In this document: positions 33,984 to 46,380 of the stretch, one piece after another
Position numbering within the stretch: the stretch's first letter is position 1
How the letters are laid out: each line of letters opens with the position of its first letter
NCBI RefSeq assembly: GCF_000283655.1
Contig: NC_016586.1
Span: 387,001-451,000 of the forward strand
DNA: 64,000 nt
Reading direction: 5' to 3'
DNA from: Azospirillum lipoferum 4B
GTDB taxonomy: Bacteria; Pseudomonadota; Alphaproteobacteria; Azospirillales; Azospirillaceae
Position numbers and translations under genes: made by a program
The notes under the pieces: model-generated
What the model saw: only the letters and a program-made list of their open reading frames with translations
What the model was told of the DNA's origin: nothing
Database searches by the model: none

Positions 33984-34477
33984 TACTCCTCCCCGTCCTG
34001 CGTGATCATCTTCTGCAGGACATGGGTGACGGCCAGCCGTTCCGCCGGGTTCAGCTGTCCCATGGTCAGCTCGCTGATCCGCTTGGCGCAGGGGACCATG
34101 TCCTCCAGCAACTGCCGTCCTTCGTCGGTCAGGCAGTTGATGACCTTGCGCCGGTCCTGCGCGTCGGAGGTCTGGCTGATCAGCCCGCGCGCCTTCAGCC
34201 GGTCGACGATGCCGCGGATCGTCGCCTGATCGATGGCGGTGGATTTCACCAGCTCGATCAGCGAACTCGGCCCGTTGTCGCGGATGGCGCAGAGCGTGAC
34301 GAACTGCACCGAGGTCAGCTGCGGGTCGCAGGCGTTGCGCTGGAAGATGGCGAGGTGCCGCTGATAGGCCCGCCGCAGCAGATGGCCGATCTGGTCGGAA
34401 AAGACGTAGTCGGCTTTTCCGGGGCCGGTCTCGGCGCCGTCTTCGGGCAGCAGGTCTTGGGACATCGGGGACAACAT
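33984..34477 (-). CDS. nicR: MarR-family regulator, probably NicR
   Basis: A protein of about 163 residues with a MarR winged helix: QLTSVQFVTLCAIRDNGPSSLIELVKSTAIDQATIRGIVDRLKARGLI followed by RRKVINCLTDEGRQLL. In P. putida NicR represses nic genes and responds to 6-hydroxynicotinate. Its place between nicX and nicA on the same strand supports that role. Two starts are possible, ATG at 34477 or 34465; neither has a clear Shine-Dalgarno. Two similar 12-bp palindromes upstream of nicX and nicC are candidate operators. Confidence 0.8.
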
Positions 34478-34568
34478 GCGGTGGACCGGGTGTGTGGCGA
34501 ACGATAGCAGCGGCGGTGGGGGCAGGGAAGGGCGGCGGGCTGGCGTTACCTTGTCATGGCTTGGGAAG

Positions 34569-34684
34569 CCCTTCTCCCCTTGCGGGAGAAGGGTTGGGAT
34601 GAGGGGTGCGGCCGGTCGAAGACCGAAGCAAGCTCCAGATTCGCGCCCCCTCACCCCAACCCCTCTCCCGCGAGGGGAGAGGGG
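34569..34684. repeat. head-to-head pair of GC-rich palindromic repeats
   Basis: Two palindromes, at 34569-34593 (CCCTTCTCCC...GGGAGAAGGG) and 34660-34684 (CCCCTCTCCC...GGGGAGAGGGG), face each other. The flanks GGGTTGGGATGAGGGG and CCCCTCACCCCAACCC are also inverted, so the whole block is one large imperfect palindrome between nicX and nicR. Confidence 0.7.
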
Positions 34685-34708
34685 CTCTCGCCAGACCTCC
34701 GCCCCACT

Positions 34709-35758
34709 TCATGCCCTGGACGCTTCCGGCGCCACCACGTCGCCGGCCAGAACCACCGGTTCGCCGTCCAGCAGGATGTCGCAGCCGCGCAAGGGGATGT
34801 CCATGTGGCAGGGGGTCTTGCGGCTGCCGCCGACCTCGGTGTTGGGGCCGGTGGAGAACAGGAAGTTGCCGTAGAAGGCGCGGGCATCCATGCACATGCC
34901 GTCGTTCTTGTCGTGCAGGCCCATCGCCGTCCATTGCGCCCGCGGCTGCAGGCCCCAGCCGATGTGGGAAATGCCGTAGACCTCCGGATCCTTGAAGTAG
35001 GCCATGTAGTCGCGCAGGTATTCCGCCTCGAACCCGCCATGGATGCGGCGGATGAAGCCCTCCTCGATCTCCAGCGTCACCTTCTCGCGCACATAGGTCT
35101 TGAAGGGCAGCAGGATGTCGCCGACGTCGAGCACCAGCGTGCCTTCCGCGCTGCCTTCGTCCGGCCAGGAGAACAGGAAGCCGCTCGGCCAATGGTCCCA
35201 GCGGCCGGGCTCGTCGGCGAAGCCGTATTCCGTCACCGTCGGATACTGGCCGAGCGTGGCGCGGAAGTCGCTGCCGGCCTTGGAGGTCACGGCGATGGAG
35301 CGGGCGCGCTTCAGCCGCTCCGCCGCGGCGTTGACGCGGATCTTGTCCTCCTCCGTCGGCATGATGCGGGCCAGCACCTCCGGCGGCTCGACCGCCAGCA
35401 GGATGCGGGTGCCGGTCTTCAGGATCTGTTCCTGCTCCGGCGAATGCAGCAGCATCATGGTGTCGACGATCAGGTCGGCCGCCTCCAGCGCGCGCTGGGC
35501 GGCGATGTTGCCGGTCAGCGGCGTGTCGCCGCAATAGGCGGTCATGTCCATGCCCATCGCGCGCGGGTGGTTAAAGGCCGGCAGTTCGACCCCGTAGACG
35601 TTCGCTCCCAGACGCTGGGCCGCGTCCATCGCGGCGCGCACGATGCGCGGGTTGGAATAGTCGCTTTTCAACACAGCGACGCTCTGGGTCTTGTCCACCT
35701 TGGACAGGGTCAGAACCCGTTCGAACATCTGCGTCAGTTCGCGGTGGCTCACCGGCAT
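34709..35758 (-). CDS. nicX: 2,5-dihydroxypyridine 5,6-dioxygenase (NicX)
   Basis: A 349-residue non-haem iron dioxygenase that opens 2,5-dihydroxypyridine to N-formylmaleamate. The iron ligands reported for P. putida NicX (His265, His318, Asp320) are present at the same numbers: His in GISHIGWG, and H-x-D in TPCHMDIPLRG. The protein is distantly related to M29 aminopeptidases, not to extradiol dioxygenases. GGGAGA lies before the ATG at 35758. The gene is divergent from nicC across a 467-base region holding two palindromes and runs toward nicR. Confidence 0.92.
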   Translation of the reverse strand: MPVSHRELTQMFERVLTLSKVDKTQSVAVLKSDYSNPRIVRAAMDAAQRLGANVYGVELPAFNHPRAMGMDMTAYCGDTPLTGNIAAQRALEAADLIVDTMMLLHSPEQEQILKTGTRILLAVEPPEVLARIMPTEEDKIRVNAAAERLKRARSIAVTSKAGSDFRATLGQYPTVTEYGFADEPGRWDHWPSGFLFSWPDEGSAEGTLVLDVGDILLPFKTYVREKVTLEIEEGFIRRIHGGFEAEYLRDYMAYFKDPEVYGISHIGWGLQPRAQWTAMGLHDKNDGMCMDARAFYGNFLFSTGPNTEVGGSRKTPCHMDIPLRGCDILLDGEPVVLAGDVVAPEASRA

Positions 35759-38198
<2,440 letters not shown>

Positions 38199-38215
38199 TC
38201 GATAGGAATCACTCG

Positions 38216-38980
38216 ATGTCTTCGCCCATGTCTTCGCTGTACCGCATCGGCCAGATCGTCCCCAGTTCCAACGTCACCATGGAAACGGAAATTCCGGCCA
38301 TGCTGACCGCGCGTCAGGCGATCCGCCCGGAACGCTTCACCTTCCATTCCGCCCGCATGCGGATGAAGACGGTCAGGAAGGACGAGCTGGCGGCGATGGA
38401 CGCCGAATCCGACCGCTGCGCCGTCGAACTGTCGGACGCCCGCGTCGATGTGCTGGGCTATGCCTGCCTCGTCGCCATCATGTCGATGGGCCTCGGCTAC
38501 CACCGCGAGTCCGAGGCACGGCTTGCCCGCAAGACGCTGGAGAACGACGCGCCGGCCCCGGTGGTCACCAGCGCCGGCGCCCTGGTCGACGGGCTGAAGG
38601 TGATGGGCGCCAAGCGCATCGCCATCGTCGCCCCCTACATGCGCCCGCTGACCGAACTGGTGGTGGACTACATCCGCGCCGAGGGCTTCGAGGTGCAGGA
38701 TTGGCGCGCTCTGGAGATTCCCGACAATCTCGACGTCGCCCGCCACGACCCGAACAACCTGCCGGACATCGTGCGCGGCATGAACCTGGACGGCGTGGAT
38801 GTGGTCGTGCTGTCCGCCTGCGTGCAGATGCCGTCGCTGCCGGTGGTGCCGCGGGTGGAGGCGGAGACCGGCAAGCCGGTGCTGACCGCCGCCATCGCCA
38901 CGACCTACGCCATGCTGAAGGCGCTGAAGCTGGAACCGGTCGTTCCCGGCGCCGGCGCCCTGCTGTCCGGCGCTTACTGA
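38216..38980 (+). CDS. nicE: maleate isomerase (NicE)
   Basis: A 254-residue enzyme of the Asp/Glu racemase superfamily with the two catalytic cysteines, Cys84 in LGYACLVAIMS and Cys202 in VLSACVQMPSLP. It isomerises maleate to fumarate, the last step of nicotinate breakdown. AGGA eight bases before the ATG at 38216 supports this start; a second ATG lies four codons in. Confidence 0.92.
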   Translation: MSSPMSSLYRIGQIVPSSNVTMETEIPAMLTARQAIRPERFTFHSARMRMKTVRKDELAAMDAESDRCAVELSDARVDVLGYACLVAIMSMGLGYHRESEARLARKTLENDAPAPVVTSAGALVDGLKVMGAKRIAIVAPYMRPLTELVVDYIRAEGFEVQDWRALEIPDNLDVARHDPNNLPDIVRGMNLDGVDVVVLSACVQMPSLPVVPRVEAETGKPVLTAAIATTYAMLKALKLEPVVPGAGALLSGAY

Positions 38981-38992
38981 GGAGTAGGGCGC

Positions 38993-39625
38993 ATGACCGA
39001 CGGGCAGAGCGCATCCGACAATTACAAGGGCGTCTGGGGCAACCGGATCGGCTTCGGCGGGCGGCCGGCCCTGCTGGTGATCGACTTCATGCAGGGCTAC
39101 ACCACCGAAGGCGCGCCGCTCTACGCCCCCGGCGTGGTGAACGCGGTGGCGGAGACGGTGGAGTTGCTGGACGCCGCCCGCCGCGCCGGCATTCCGGTCG
39201 TCCACACCAACATCCGCTATCATCCCGGCCATTTCGCCGATGGCGGCATGTGGGTGCGCAAGGCCCCGGTGATGAAGGACATGGTGGAGGGCAACCCGCT
39301 CGCCGCCTTCTGCCCGGAGGTCATGCCGCTTGAGCACGAGGTTGTGATCTCCAAGCAGTATGCCAGCGCCTTCTTCGGCACCAGCCTCGCCCCGATGCTG
39401 CATGCGATGGGGGTGGACACGGTGGTGCTGACCGGCTGCTCGACCAGCGGTTGCATCCGCGCCACCGCCGTCGATGCGATCCAGCACGGCTTCCGCACCA
39501 TCGTGGTGCGCGACTGCGTCGGCGACCGCCACGACGGCCCGCACGAAGCCAACCTGTTCGACATCGACAGCAAATACGGCGATGTGGTGAACAAGCAGGA
39601 GGTGATCGACCGGTTCGGCCGGTGA
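38993..39625 (+). CDS. nicF: maleamate amidohydrolase (NicF)
   Basis: A 210-residue isochorismatase-fold hydrolase with the Asp-Lys-Cys triad: Asp in ALLVIDFMQGY, Lys in VISKQYASAF and Cys in LTGCSTSGCIRATA. It deamidates maleamate to maleate and ammonia for NicE. It starts 12 bases after nicE, with GAGGAG before the ATG. The intergenic repeat block before nicT follows. Confidence 0.92.
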   Translation: MTDGQSASDNYKGVWGNRIGFGGRPALLVIDFMQGYTTEGAPLYAPGVVNAVAETVELLDAARRAGIPVVHTNIRYHPGHFADGGMWVRKAPVMKDMVEGNPLAAFCPEVMPLEHEVVISKQYASAFFGTSLAPMLHAMGVDTVVLTGCSTSGCIRATAVDAIQHGFRTIVVRDCVGDRHDGPHEANLFDIDSKYGDVVNKQEVIDRFGR

Positions 39626-39967
39626 GGCACCGGGGAGAATCCCCTCTCCCCCCCGGGGAGAGGGTTAGGGTGAGGGGGACGCGCGGCGAGGATCTTCAAA
39701 AGTCGCACACCTTCGCATTCCGATGAATCCACCCCGTGCCGCCCCCTCACCCCGACCCTCTCCCCGCTTTCGGCGGACCAAAGGTCCGCCTGTCGCGTCA
39801 GCGCAAACGAAGTTTGCGCGTGAGCGGGGGGGAGAGGGGGATGGGCACTACAGCACCAACAAAAAACCAACTGGGGCCAACAACCGGCGCCGCACCCGAG
39901 ACAGGTGGCGCCGGCATGAAAAAACAGGACGGGTTCACAACGCGATCAGCGTAAGGAGACAGACGAC
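39626..39967. repeat. repeat-rich gap between nicF and nicT with a three-stem palindrome
   Basis: 342 bases with no gene. A simple palindrome (about 39640-39664) faces a complex one (39756-39838) across inverted flanks. The complex one has an outer stem CCCTCTCCCCGCT/AGCGGGGGGGAGAGGG that encloses two perfect hairpins, GGCGGACC-AAA-GGTCCGCC (39772-39790) and GCGCAAAC-GAA-GTTTGCGC (39801-39819). It may reduce or separate nicT expression. Confidence 0.75.
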
Positions 39968-41293
39968 ATGTCCTATGCCCAGACGACAACAGCGAATGCC
40001 GCAATTGGCGCGGCGCAATCCGTCGATGCGGAACAGCTCTACAAGAAGATCACCTGGCGCCTCATTCCGTTCCTCTGCTTCTGCTATCTGGCGGCCTATC
40101 TCGACCGCATCAACATCGGCTTCGCCAAGCTGCAGATGATGGGTGACCTGCAGTTCACCGAGGCCGCCTATGGTCTGGGCGCCGGCCTGTTCTTCGTCGG
40201 CTATATCCTGTTCGAGGTGCCGAGCAACCTCGTGCTGACCAAGGTCGGCGCGCGGCTGTGGATCGCCCGCATCATGATCACCTGGGGCCTGTTGTCGGCC
40301 GCCACCATGCTGGTCACCACGCCGACGCAATTCTACATCGTCCGTTTCCTTCTCGGCGCCGCCGAGGCCGGCTTCCTGCCCGGCGTGCTCTATTACCTGA
40401 CGCTGTGGTTCCCGACCTACCGCCGCGGCCGCATCATGGCGCTGTTCGTCATCGGCCTGCCGCTGTCCAGCGTGATCGGCGGCCCGCTGTCGGGCTGGAT
40501 CATGAGCCATTTCGACAATGTCCAGGGCCTGCGCGGCTGGCAGTGGCTGTTCCTGCTGGAAGCGCTGCCCAGCGTGCTCCTGGGCTTCCTGACCTTCGTA
40601 GCTCTGCCCAATTCCTACAAGGACGCCAAGTGGCTGTCGGAGGATGAGAAGGCCCGGCTTGCCGCCGACCTGCACGGCGACGATGCCGATGCCAAGCATG
40701 CCGGCCACAGTTTCAAGGAAGGGCTGCTGAACCTGAAGGTCTGGATGCTGGGCGGTATCGACTTCGCCATCCTGCTGACCGCCTATGCCATCGGCTTCTG
40801 GCTGCCGACCTTCATCCGCAAGACCGGCGTGATGGATCCGTTCCACATCGGCCTGCTGACGATGATCCCCAACATCGTCGCGGTAGCCGGCATCCTGCTG
40901 ATCGGCGCCAGTTCCGACCGGATGCGCGAGCGCCGCTGGCACATCATCATCCCCTTCCTGGCCGCCTCGGCCGCCATGGCCGCCAGCACCTTCTTCGCCG
41001 AGAACCTCATTGCCACCGTGGCGCTGTTCACCGTCGCGTCGGTCGGCGTGCTGGGTCCGCTTCCGGCCTATTTCAGCCTGCCGGCCACCTTCCTGAAGGG
41101 CACGGCGGCGGCCACCGGCTTCGCCATGGCGATCTCGCTCGCCAGCATCGCCGGTCTGGTCAGCAACTCGCTGATCGGCATCGTCATCGACCTGACCGGC
41201 AGCAGCAGCGCCGCCTTGTGGTTCTTCTCCGGCTGTCTCGTGATCGGCGCCCTGCTGGTCTATGCACTCCCGCCCAAGGTGGTGAATCGCTGA
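39968..41293 (+). CDS. nicT: MFS transporter, probable nicotinate uptake (NicT)
   Basis: A 441-residue permease with twelve transmembrane segments of the anion:cation symporter group: RLIPFLCFCYLAAYLDRINIGFAKLQM at the start and the loop RRGRIMALFV. P. putida NicT occupies the same place in its nic cluster. AAGGAG precedes the ATG. A half-site AGCGTA at 39948 resembles the palindromes upstream of nicX and nicC. Nicotinate as substrate is inferred from context. Confidence 0.85.
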   Translation: MSYAQTTTANAAIGAAQSVDAEQLYKKITWRLIPFLCFCYLAAYLDRINIGFAKLQMMGDLQFTEAAYGLGAGLFFVGYILFEVPSNLVLTKVGARLWIARIMITWGLLSAATMLVTTPTQFYIVRFLLGAAEAGFLPGVLYYLTLWFPTYRRGRIMALFVIGLPLSSVIGGPLSGWIMSHFDNVQGLRGWQWLFLLEALPSVLLGFLTFVALPNSYKDAKWLSEDEKARLAADLHGDDADAKHAGHSFKEGLLNLKVWMLGGIDFAILLTAYAIGFWLPTFIRKTGVMDPFHIGLLTMIPNIVAVAGILLIGASSDRMRERRWHIIIPFLAASAAMAASTFFAENLIATVALFTVASVGVLGPLPAYFSLPATFLKGTAAATGFAMAISLASIAGLVSNSLIGIVIDLTGSSSAALWFFSGCLVIGALLVYALPPKVVNR

Positions 41294-41468
41294 CCGGTTT
41301 TGTGCAGCGTTTAAACCATCTGTGAAAGATCACGCGATATGAGTGTGTAAGCGGTTCGACCGGCGCCGCCCAGAGAGGTGCTGCGCCGGTCGGCCGTTCC
41401 GGCGGGTCCGGCCAAGGCGCGGCCGGGACGCACGCCGCAAAAAGCCAGTCGCCGGGGACGATAGAGAC

Positions 41469-43151
41469 ATGATTTCCGCATTGCGTGGCATCCGGGGACG
41501 CCTGCTGCTGCTGCCCCTGATCACCGTCCTGGCGCTGGTCGGCGCCGGGGCCATGACCGCTAGGTCGCTCGGCACCGTGATGATGGAGGAACGCCAAGCC
41601 CGCGCCCGCGTCGCGGTGGAGACGGTGGCTTCCATCATCGAGCGGTTCGAACAGCGCGCCGCGTCCGGCGAGCTGCCGGTCGCCGAGGCGCAGAAGCTGG
41701 CGCTCGACATCGCGCGGTCGGCCCGCTACGACGGGACGGAATATGCGCTGATCCTCGACCGCAAGGGCAACATCCTGGCCCACCTGAACCCGCAGGTCGA
41801 AGGCAAGGCGATGTGGGACAGCACCGACAAGACCGGCCGGCTGTTCGTGCGCGACGAGATCGCGGCGGCCGAATCCGGCGGCGGCTATTCCTCCTTCTTC
41901 TTTCCCAAGCCCGGTTCCAGCGACCCGGTGGAGAAGTCGGCCTATTCCAAGCTGACCAAGGGTTGGGGCTGGGTCGTCAGCTCCGGCGTCTATCTCGACA
42001 CCGTGGCCGCCGCGCGCCTGCAGACCATGCTGAACATCGCCACCGTGATCGCGGTGCTGGCAGCGATCAGCCTCGGTCTCGCCGTCTGGATCGGCCGGCG
42101 CATCACCACCCCCATCCTGCAGCTGACCCAGGCCACCAACCGCATTTCCACCGGTGACCTGTCGGTCGCCATCGGCCACCAGGATCGTGGGGACGAGGTC
42201 GGCACGCTCGCCCGCGCGCTGGAGGAGTTCAAGCGCAACGGCCTGGAGGTGCGCCGCCTGCAGGCTGAGGCCGAGGCGCAGAAGGAGCGCACGGAGGCCG
42301 AACGCCGCGCCGCCCTGCTCGACATGGCCGCCCGGTTCGAGGCGCGCGTGATGGGGGTGGTGGGTGCCGTCGCCGCGGCGTCCCACCAGATGGAAAGCAC
42401 CGCCACCGGCATGGCCGCCGCCGCCGACCGCTCCGGCATCCAGGCGCATGCGGTGTCGCAGGCGTCCGAGCAGGCCAGCAGCAACGTCAACACCGTCGCC
42501 GCCGCGACGGAAGAGCTGTTCGCCTCCATCGCCGAGATCGGCCGTCAGGTCAGCATGTCCACCTCCGTCGCCGGCCGCGCGGTGGACGAGGCTGCGAAGA
42601 TCGACGGCATGATCCAGAGTCTTGCGTCGGCCGCCCAGGAGATCGGGCAGGTGGTGGAGCTGATCAACGCCATCGCCGGCCAGACCAACCTGCTGGCGCT
42701 GAACGCCACCATCGAAGCGGCCCGCGCCGGCGAACACGGCAAGGGCTTCGCCGTTGTGGCGTCGGAGGTGAAGGCTCTCGCCAACCAGACCGCCCGCGCC
42801 ACCGACGACATCCAGGCCAAGGTGCTGGAAATCCAGCAGTTCACCGGCAGCACGGTGACGGCGGTGCAGGGCATAGGCGCCACCATCACCTCGGTCAGCG
42901 ACATCGCCACCGCCATCGCCTCCGCGGTGGAACAGCAGAGCGCCGCCACCAAGGACATCGGCGCCAACATACAGCAGGCCGCCCGCCACACGGCGGAGGT
43001 CAACAGCAACATCGCCGGCGTCGCCCAGACCGTCGGGCAGACCGGCACCGCCGCCTCGGGCGTGCTGGAGGCCGCCAGCGGTCTGGTGCGCGAGACCGTC
43101 AAGCTGCGCAGCGAGGTCGAGGATTTCCTCTCGACCGTCCGCGCCGCCTGA
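41469..43151 (+). CDS. methyl-accepting chemotaxis protein with periplasmic cache domain
   Basis: A 560-residue receptor: first transmembrane segment ([18 protein letters not shown]), a single-cache ligand domain (about 40-190; [43 protein letters not shown]), second segment, HAMP (about 215-270) and a cytoplasmic signalling domain with the hairpin tip [26 protein letters not shown] shortened here. The gene follows nicT by 175 bases in the same direction. That position suggests chemotaxis toward nicotinate or a pathway intermediate, but no sequence feature names the ligand. Confidence 0.88.
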   Translation: MISALRGIRGRLLLLPLITVLALVGAGAMTARSLGTVMMEERQARARVAVETVASIIERFEQRAASGELPVAEAQKLALDIARSARYDGTEYALILDRKGNILAHLNPQVEGKAMWDSTDKTGRLFVRDEIAAAESGGGYSSFFFPKPGSSDPVEKSAYSKLTKGWGWVVSSGVYLDTVAAARLQTMLNIATVIAVLAAISLGLAVWIGRRITTPILQLTQATNRISTGDLSVAIGHQDRGDEVGTLARALEEFKRNGLEVRRLQAEAEAQKERTEAERRAALLDMAARFEARVMGVVGAVAAASHQMESTATGMAAAADRSGIQAHAVSQASEQASSNVNTVAAATEELFASIAEIGRQVSMSTSVAGRAVDEAAKIDGMIQSLASAAQEIGQVVELINAIAGQTNLLALNATIEAARAGEHGKGFAVVASEVKALANQTARATDDIQAKVLEIQQFTGSTVTAVQGIGATITSVSDIATAIASAVEQQSAATKDIGANIQQAARHTAEVNSNIAGVAQTVGQTGTAASGVLEAASGLVRETVKLRSEVEDFLSTVRAA

Positions 43152-43166
43152 GGATGCGGTTCGCCG

Positions 43167-44105
43167 TCACGGTGCCCGGATTGTGCGAAACGCGATGGGC
43201 ACCGCGACGCGCATCGCGTCGATGAAGCGGCGCAGGCGCGCCGGCTGGTGCCGGGCCGGCGGATAGACCAGATGCACCGGCAGCGGCGCCGCCTGCCAGT
43301 CCGGCGCCAGATGCACCAGCCGTCCGGTCGCCAGATCATCGACCAGCGCCCATTCCGACGCGATGGCGGCCCCCAGCCCGTGCAGCGCCGCGTTGCGGAT
43401 CGCCTGCAACCCGTCGGTGGACAGCCGCGGGCGGATGGGGAAGGTCACCGCTTCGCCGGTTTCGGCATGGGTCAGCGTCACCTCATCGCGATAGAAGGTG
43501 CGTAGCGCCAGCCAGGGCAAATCCGCCAGTTCCGACGCATGCGCCGGGACCGGGCGCCCATCGAGCAGGGCAGGGGAGGCGACGGCGATCCGCGGCACCT
43601 CCGCCAGCCGCAGGGCGATCACAGACGGATCGCCGATCTCGCCGACGCGGATGGCGCAGTCGATACCCTCGCCGATGAAATCGGGCATGCGGTCGTGCAG
43701 CAGCCACTCCACGGTCATCCGCGGGTAGCGTTGCAGATAGTCGGCCACCGGCCCGATCAGCTGCTGCTGTCCGAACGCATGCGGCGCCACCACCCGCAGA
43801 TGGCCGGAGGGCAGGTCGTCCGCCCCGCGCACGTCGCTTTCCAGCATCTGCCAGCCGGCGAGCAGGTCCTTGGCCCGCTCGTAGCAGCGCGACCCGTCGT
43901 CGGTCAGCGCCATCCGGTGGGTGGAGCGCTGCAGCAGCCGGACGCCCAGCATCCGTTCCAGCTGTTGCAGGCGGCGGCTGACCGTCGGCTGGGTGCTGCC
44001 GAGCTGTGCCGCCGCGGCCGACAGGCTGCCGGCCTCCACGATACGGACGAAGGTTTCCAACAGGGCGATGCGGTCGCTGCCGGCCAATGGAAGGTCTGCG
44101 CTCAT
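43167..44105 (-). CDS. LysR-family regulator
   Basis: A 312-residue regulator with an N-terminal helix-turn-helix (ALLETFVRIVEAGSLSAAAAQLGSTQPTVSRRLQQLERMLG) and a type II effector domain. It is of the subgroup often annotated as regulators of efflux or quinone-responsive genes. It diverges from an MFS exporter gene; the 98-base gap contains CACTACGTATAGCAAATC, a candidate LysR site. Start set at the ATG at 44105. Confidence 0.88.
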   Translation of the reverse strand: MSADLPLAGSDRIALLETFVRIVEAGSLSAAAAQLGSTQPTVSRRLQQLERMLGVRLLQRSTHRMALTDDGSRCYERAKDLLAGWQMLESDVRGADDLPSGHLRVVAPHAFGQQQLIGPVADYLQRYPRMTVEWLLHDRMPDFIGEGIDCAIRVGEIGDPSVIALRLAEVPRIAVASPALLDGRPVPAHASELADLPWLALRTFYRDEVTLTHAETGEAVTFPIRPRLSTDGLQAIRNAALHGLGAAIASEWALVDDLATGRLVHLAPDWQAAPLPVHLVYPPARHQPARLRRFIDAMRVAVPIAFRTIRAP

Positions 44106-44203
44106 ACGCACTACGTATAGCAAATCTACACCTGATCCGGCTACCGTCCCAAGAACCCCGCGGTCATAGTCCCTCACGTTCAGTTTCTTGAGAGGGTCTC
44201 ACG

Positions 44204-45433
44204 ATGACGACCATTCAAACCGCGCATAGCGCCGCAGCCGCGATGCCGGCGTCCTCCGATGCCGGGCTGAGCCGGCCGCTGGTTTTCCTGCTGGCCGCCG
44301 GTGCCGGTCTTGCGGCGGCATCGCTCTATTACAGCCAGCCCATGCTTGGCATCCTCGGTCCAGACATCCAGGCCGACGGCCGGTCGGTCGGCTGGGTGCC
44401 GACGCTGACCCAGCTCGGCTATGCCGCCGGAATCCTGTTGCTGGCGCCGCTGGGCGACCGTTTCGACCGGCGCCGGATCATCCTGGCCAAGGCGGCGGTG
44501 CTGGTCGCCGCACTGCTGGCGGCGGGATTCGCGCCGTCCATCGCCGGGCTTCTGGCGGCGAGCCTGGTCCTCGGCCTGTCGGCGACGCTGGCGCAGGACA
44601 TCGTGCCAGCCGCCGCGACCCTGGCTCCGGCGGAGCATCGCGGCCGGGTGGTCGGCACGGTGATGACCGGTCTTCTGTTGGGCATCCTGCTGTCGCGGGT
44701 GGTCAGCGGCCTCATCGCCGAGCATTTCGGCTGGCGCGCCGTGTTCGTGGCGGCGGCGGGCAGCATCGCGCTGCTGGGCGTGGCGCTGTGGCGCGGCCTG
44801 CCGCGCTTCGCACCGACTACCAGCCTCGGCTATGGGGAACTGTTGGCATCGCTGACCGTGCTGTGGGGGCGTCATCCGGCGTTGCGCCGGGCCGCGATGG
44901 CGCAGGGGCTGCTGTCGCTGGGCTTCAGCGCCTTCTGGTCGACGCTGGCGGTCATGCTGCATGGCGCGCCGTTCCATCTGGGCGCCGCCGCCGCGGGTGC
45001 CTTCGGTCTGGCCGGTGCCGCCGGGGCGCTGGTGGCGCCGGTCGCCGGACGGATCGCCGACAGCCGCGGGCCGGAACTGATGACCCGGCTGGGCGCCGGT
45101 CTCGCCGCGCTGTCCTTCGCCGCCATGTTCCTGTCGCCGCTGGTGCCGGAGGGTGGCCGCCTGTGGCTGCTGGTGGCCAGCGCCGTCGGCTTCGACCTTG
45201 GCGTCCAGGCGTCGCTGATCGCCCATCAGACCATCGTCTACGGCATCGACCCGGCCGCCCGCAGCCGGCTGAACGCGGTGCTGATGGTGGGCATGTTCAT
45301 CGGCATGGCGGCCGGCGCCACGCTGGGCAGTCAGGCTCTGGCGGTCTGGGGCTGGAACGGGGTCATCGCGGTGGCGACCATTGCATCCATCGGCGCGCTG
45401 ATCCTGCGGCTCTTCACCCGGCCGGAGCGGTAA
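44204..45433 (+). CDS. MFS efflux transporter
   Basis: A 409-residue protein with twelve hydrophobic segments, an early YYSQPMLGILGPDI and the loop GDRFDRRRII typical of drug/sugar exporter families (YnfM/YdhP-like). It is divergent from a LysR regulator, which probably controls it. The substrate is unknown. Confidence 0.85.
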   Translation: MTTIQTAHSAAAAMPASSDAGLSRPLVFLLAAGAGLAAASLYYSQPMLGILGPDIQADGRSVGWVPTLTQLGYAAGILLLAPLGDRFDRRRIILAKAAVLVAALLAAGFAPSIAGLLAASLVLGLSATLAQDIVPAAATLAPAEHRGRVVGTVMTGLLLGILLSRVVSGLIAEHFGWRAVFVAAAGSIALLGVALWRGLPRFAPTTSLGYGELLASLTVLWGRHPALRRAAMAQGLLSLGFSAFWSTLAVMLHGAPFHLGAAAAGAFGLAGAAGALVAPVAGRIADSRGPELMTRLGAGLAALSFAAMFLSPLVPEGGRLWLLVASAVGFDLGVQASLIAHQTIVYGIDPAARSRLNAVLMVGMFIGMAAGATLGSQALAVWGWNGVIAVATIASIGALILRLFTRPER

Positions 45434-45670
45434 ACCGGCCTCCGTCACCAAGGTTCAGGCGTGACGGTTCTCAAGCCCTGGGATTATGCGCCGTCGCATG
45501 ATCCCAGGGCATCATCGAGTCCGACGTCCTCGGCCCGGCGGTCGCGGGTCTGCTCGGCCCTGACAACCGTTGAGTCACCGCCCAACGCATCGAGGTCTCA
45601 GGCGGCCAGAATCTCTGAACCGGATGAGGCGGTCTAAAATTTCCATAATTCTACTTATGTGTCGTTACTT

Positions 45671-45682
45671 CCCCCCCCCCCC
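45671..45682. repeat. run of twelve C
   Basis: A C12 homopolymer lies between the MFS gene and the acyl-CoA ligase remnant. It could vary in length between cells or be an assembly weak point. The rest of 45434-45712 shows no gene. Confidence 0.6.
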
Positions 45683-45712
45683 GGTTGAAAAACGGACCTA
45701 CCCTAAGACCCG

Positions 45713-46380
45713 CCGGTCAGGCGTGCCCGCAACTCGCGCTTGACCACTTTGCCATAGTTGTTCTTCGGCAGCCCTTCGACGAACAGGCAGCGCTTGGGCC
45801 GCTTGAAGCGGGCGATGCTGGCGTTGCAATGGGCGTCGAGGCTGTCGGGGGATATCTCGCGGCCGGGTTCGGCGACGATGAAGGCGACGACGATCTCGCT
45901 TCATTCCGGGTCGGGCTGGCCGGTGACGCAGACCTCGGCGACGTCGGCATGGCGCAGCAGTACCTCCTCCACCTCGCGCGGATAGATGTTGGAGCCTCCG
46001 CTGATGATGACGTCCTTCGACCGGTCGCGCAGCGTCAGGTAGCCGTGCCGGTCGAAGGATCCCATGTCGCAGGTGTAGAGCCAGCCGTCGCGCAGCGCCT
46101 CGGCCGTCGCCCTGGGGTTGTCCCAGTATCCGGCCGTAACCACGTCGCCGCGGCAGACGATCTCGCCCACCTCGCCGGGGGGCAGCGGCCGGCCGTCGGC
46201 GTCCACCACCGCCACCTCGACGCCGCTGCGGGCGAAGCCGACGGAGCCCAGCAGCGCGTCGGCGTCGGCGGCATGGTCGCGGCGGCGCAAGGACGTGATG
46301 GTCATCGGCGCCTCGCCCTGGCCGTAGATCTGGGCGAAGACCGGACCGAAGGTCGCCAGCGACCGGCCAGCTTCTACACA
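45713..46380 (-). pseudogene. acyl-CoA ligase (AMP-binding) remnant: 5' truncation and nonsense codon
   Basis: The C-terminal third of an AMP-forming ligase is visible: FGPVFAQIYGQGEAPMTI, DGWLYTCDMGSFDRHGYLTLRDRSKDVIISGGSNIYPREVEEVLL, then a TGA at 45901-45903, then in the same frame SEIVVAFIVAEPG...RFKRPKRCLFVEGLPKNNYGKVVKREL to a TAG at 45713. The TGA sits where ligases of this type have Trp (DPEW), so TGG to TGA is likely. The N-terminal two thirds are missing; upstream of about 46380 the frame continues as unrelated sequence. A decayed gene, left after a deletion. Confidence 0.8.

Noticed and set aside
41305-41345. Possible flagellar sigma-28 promoter before the chemoreceptor gene (TTTAAACC...GCGATAT)
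   Set aside because: The distance between the two halves does not fit the sigma-28 spacing and the -10 part is poor.
45434-45712. Possible transposase remnant between the MFS gene and the ligase pseudogene
   Set aside because: Short open frames here show no transposase motif, terminal repeats or target duplications that I can see.
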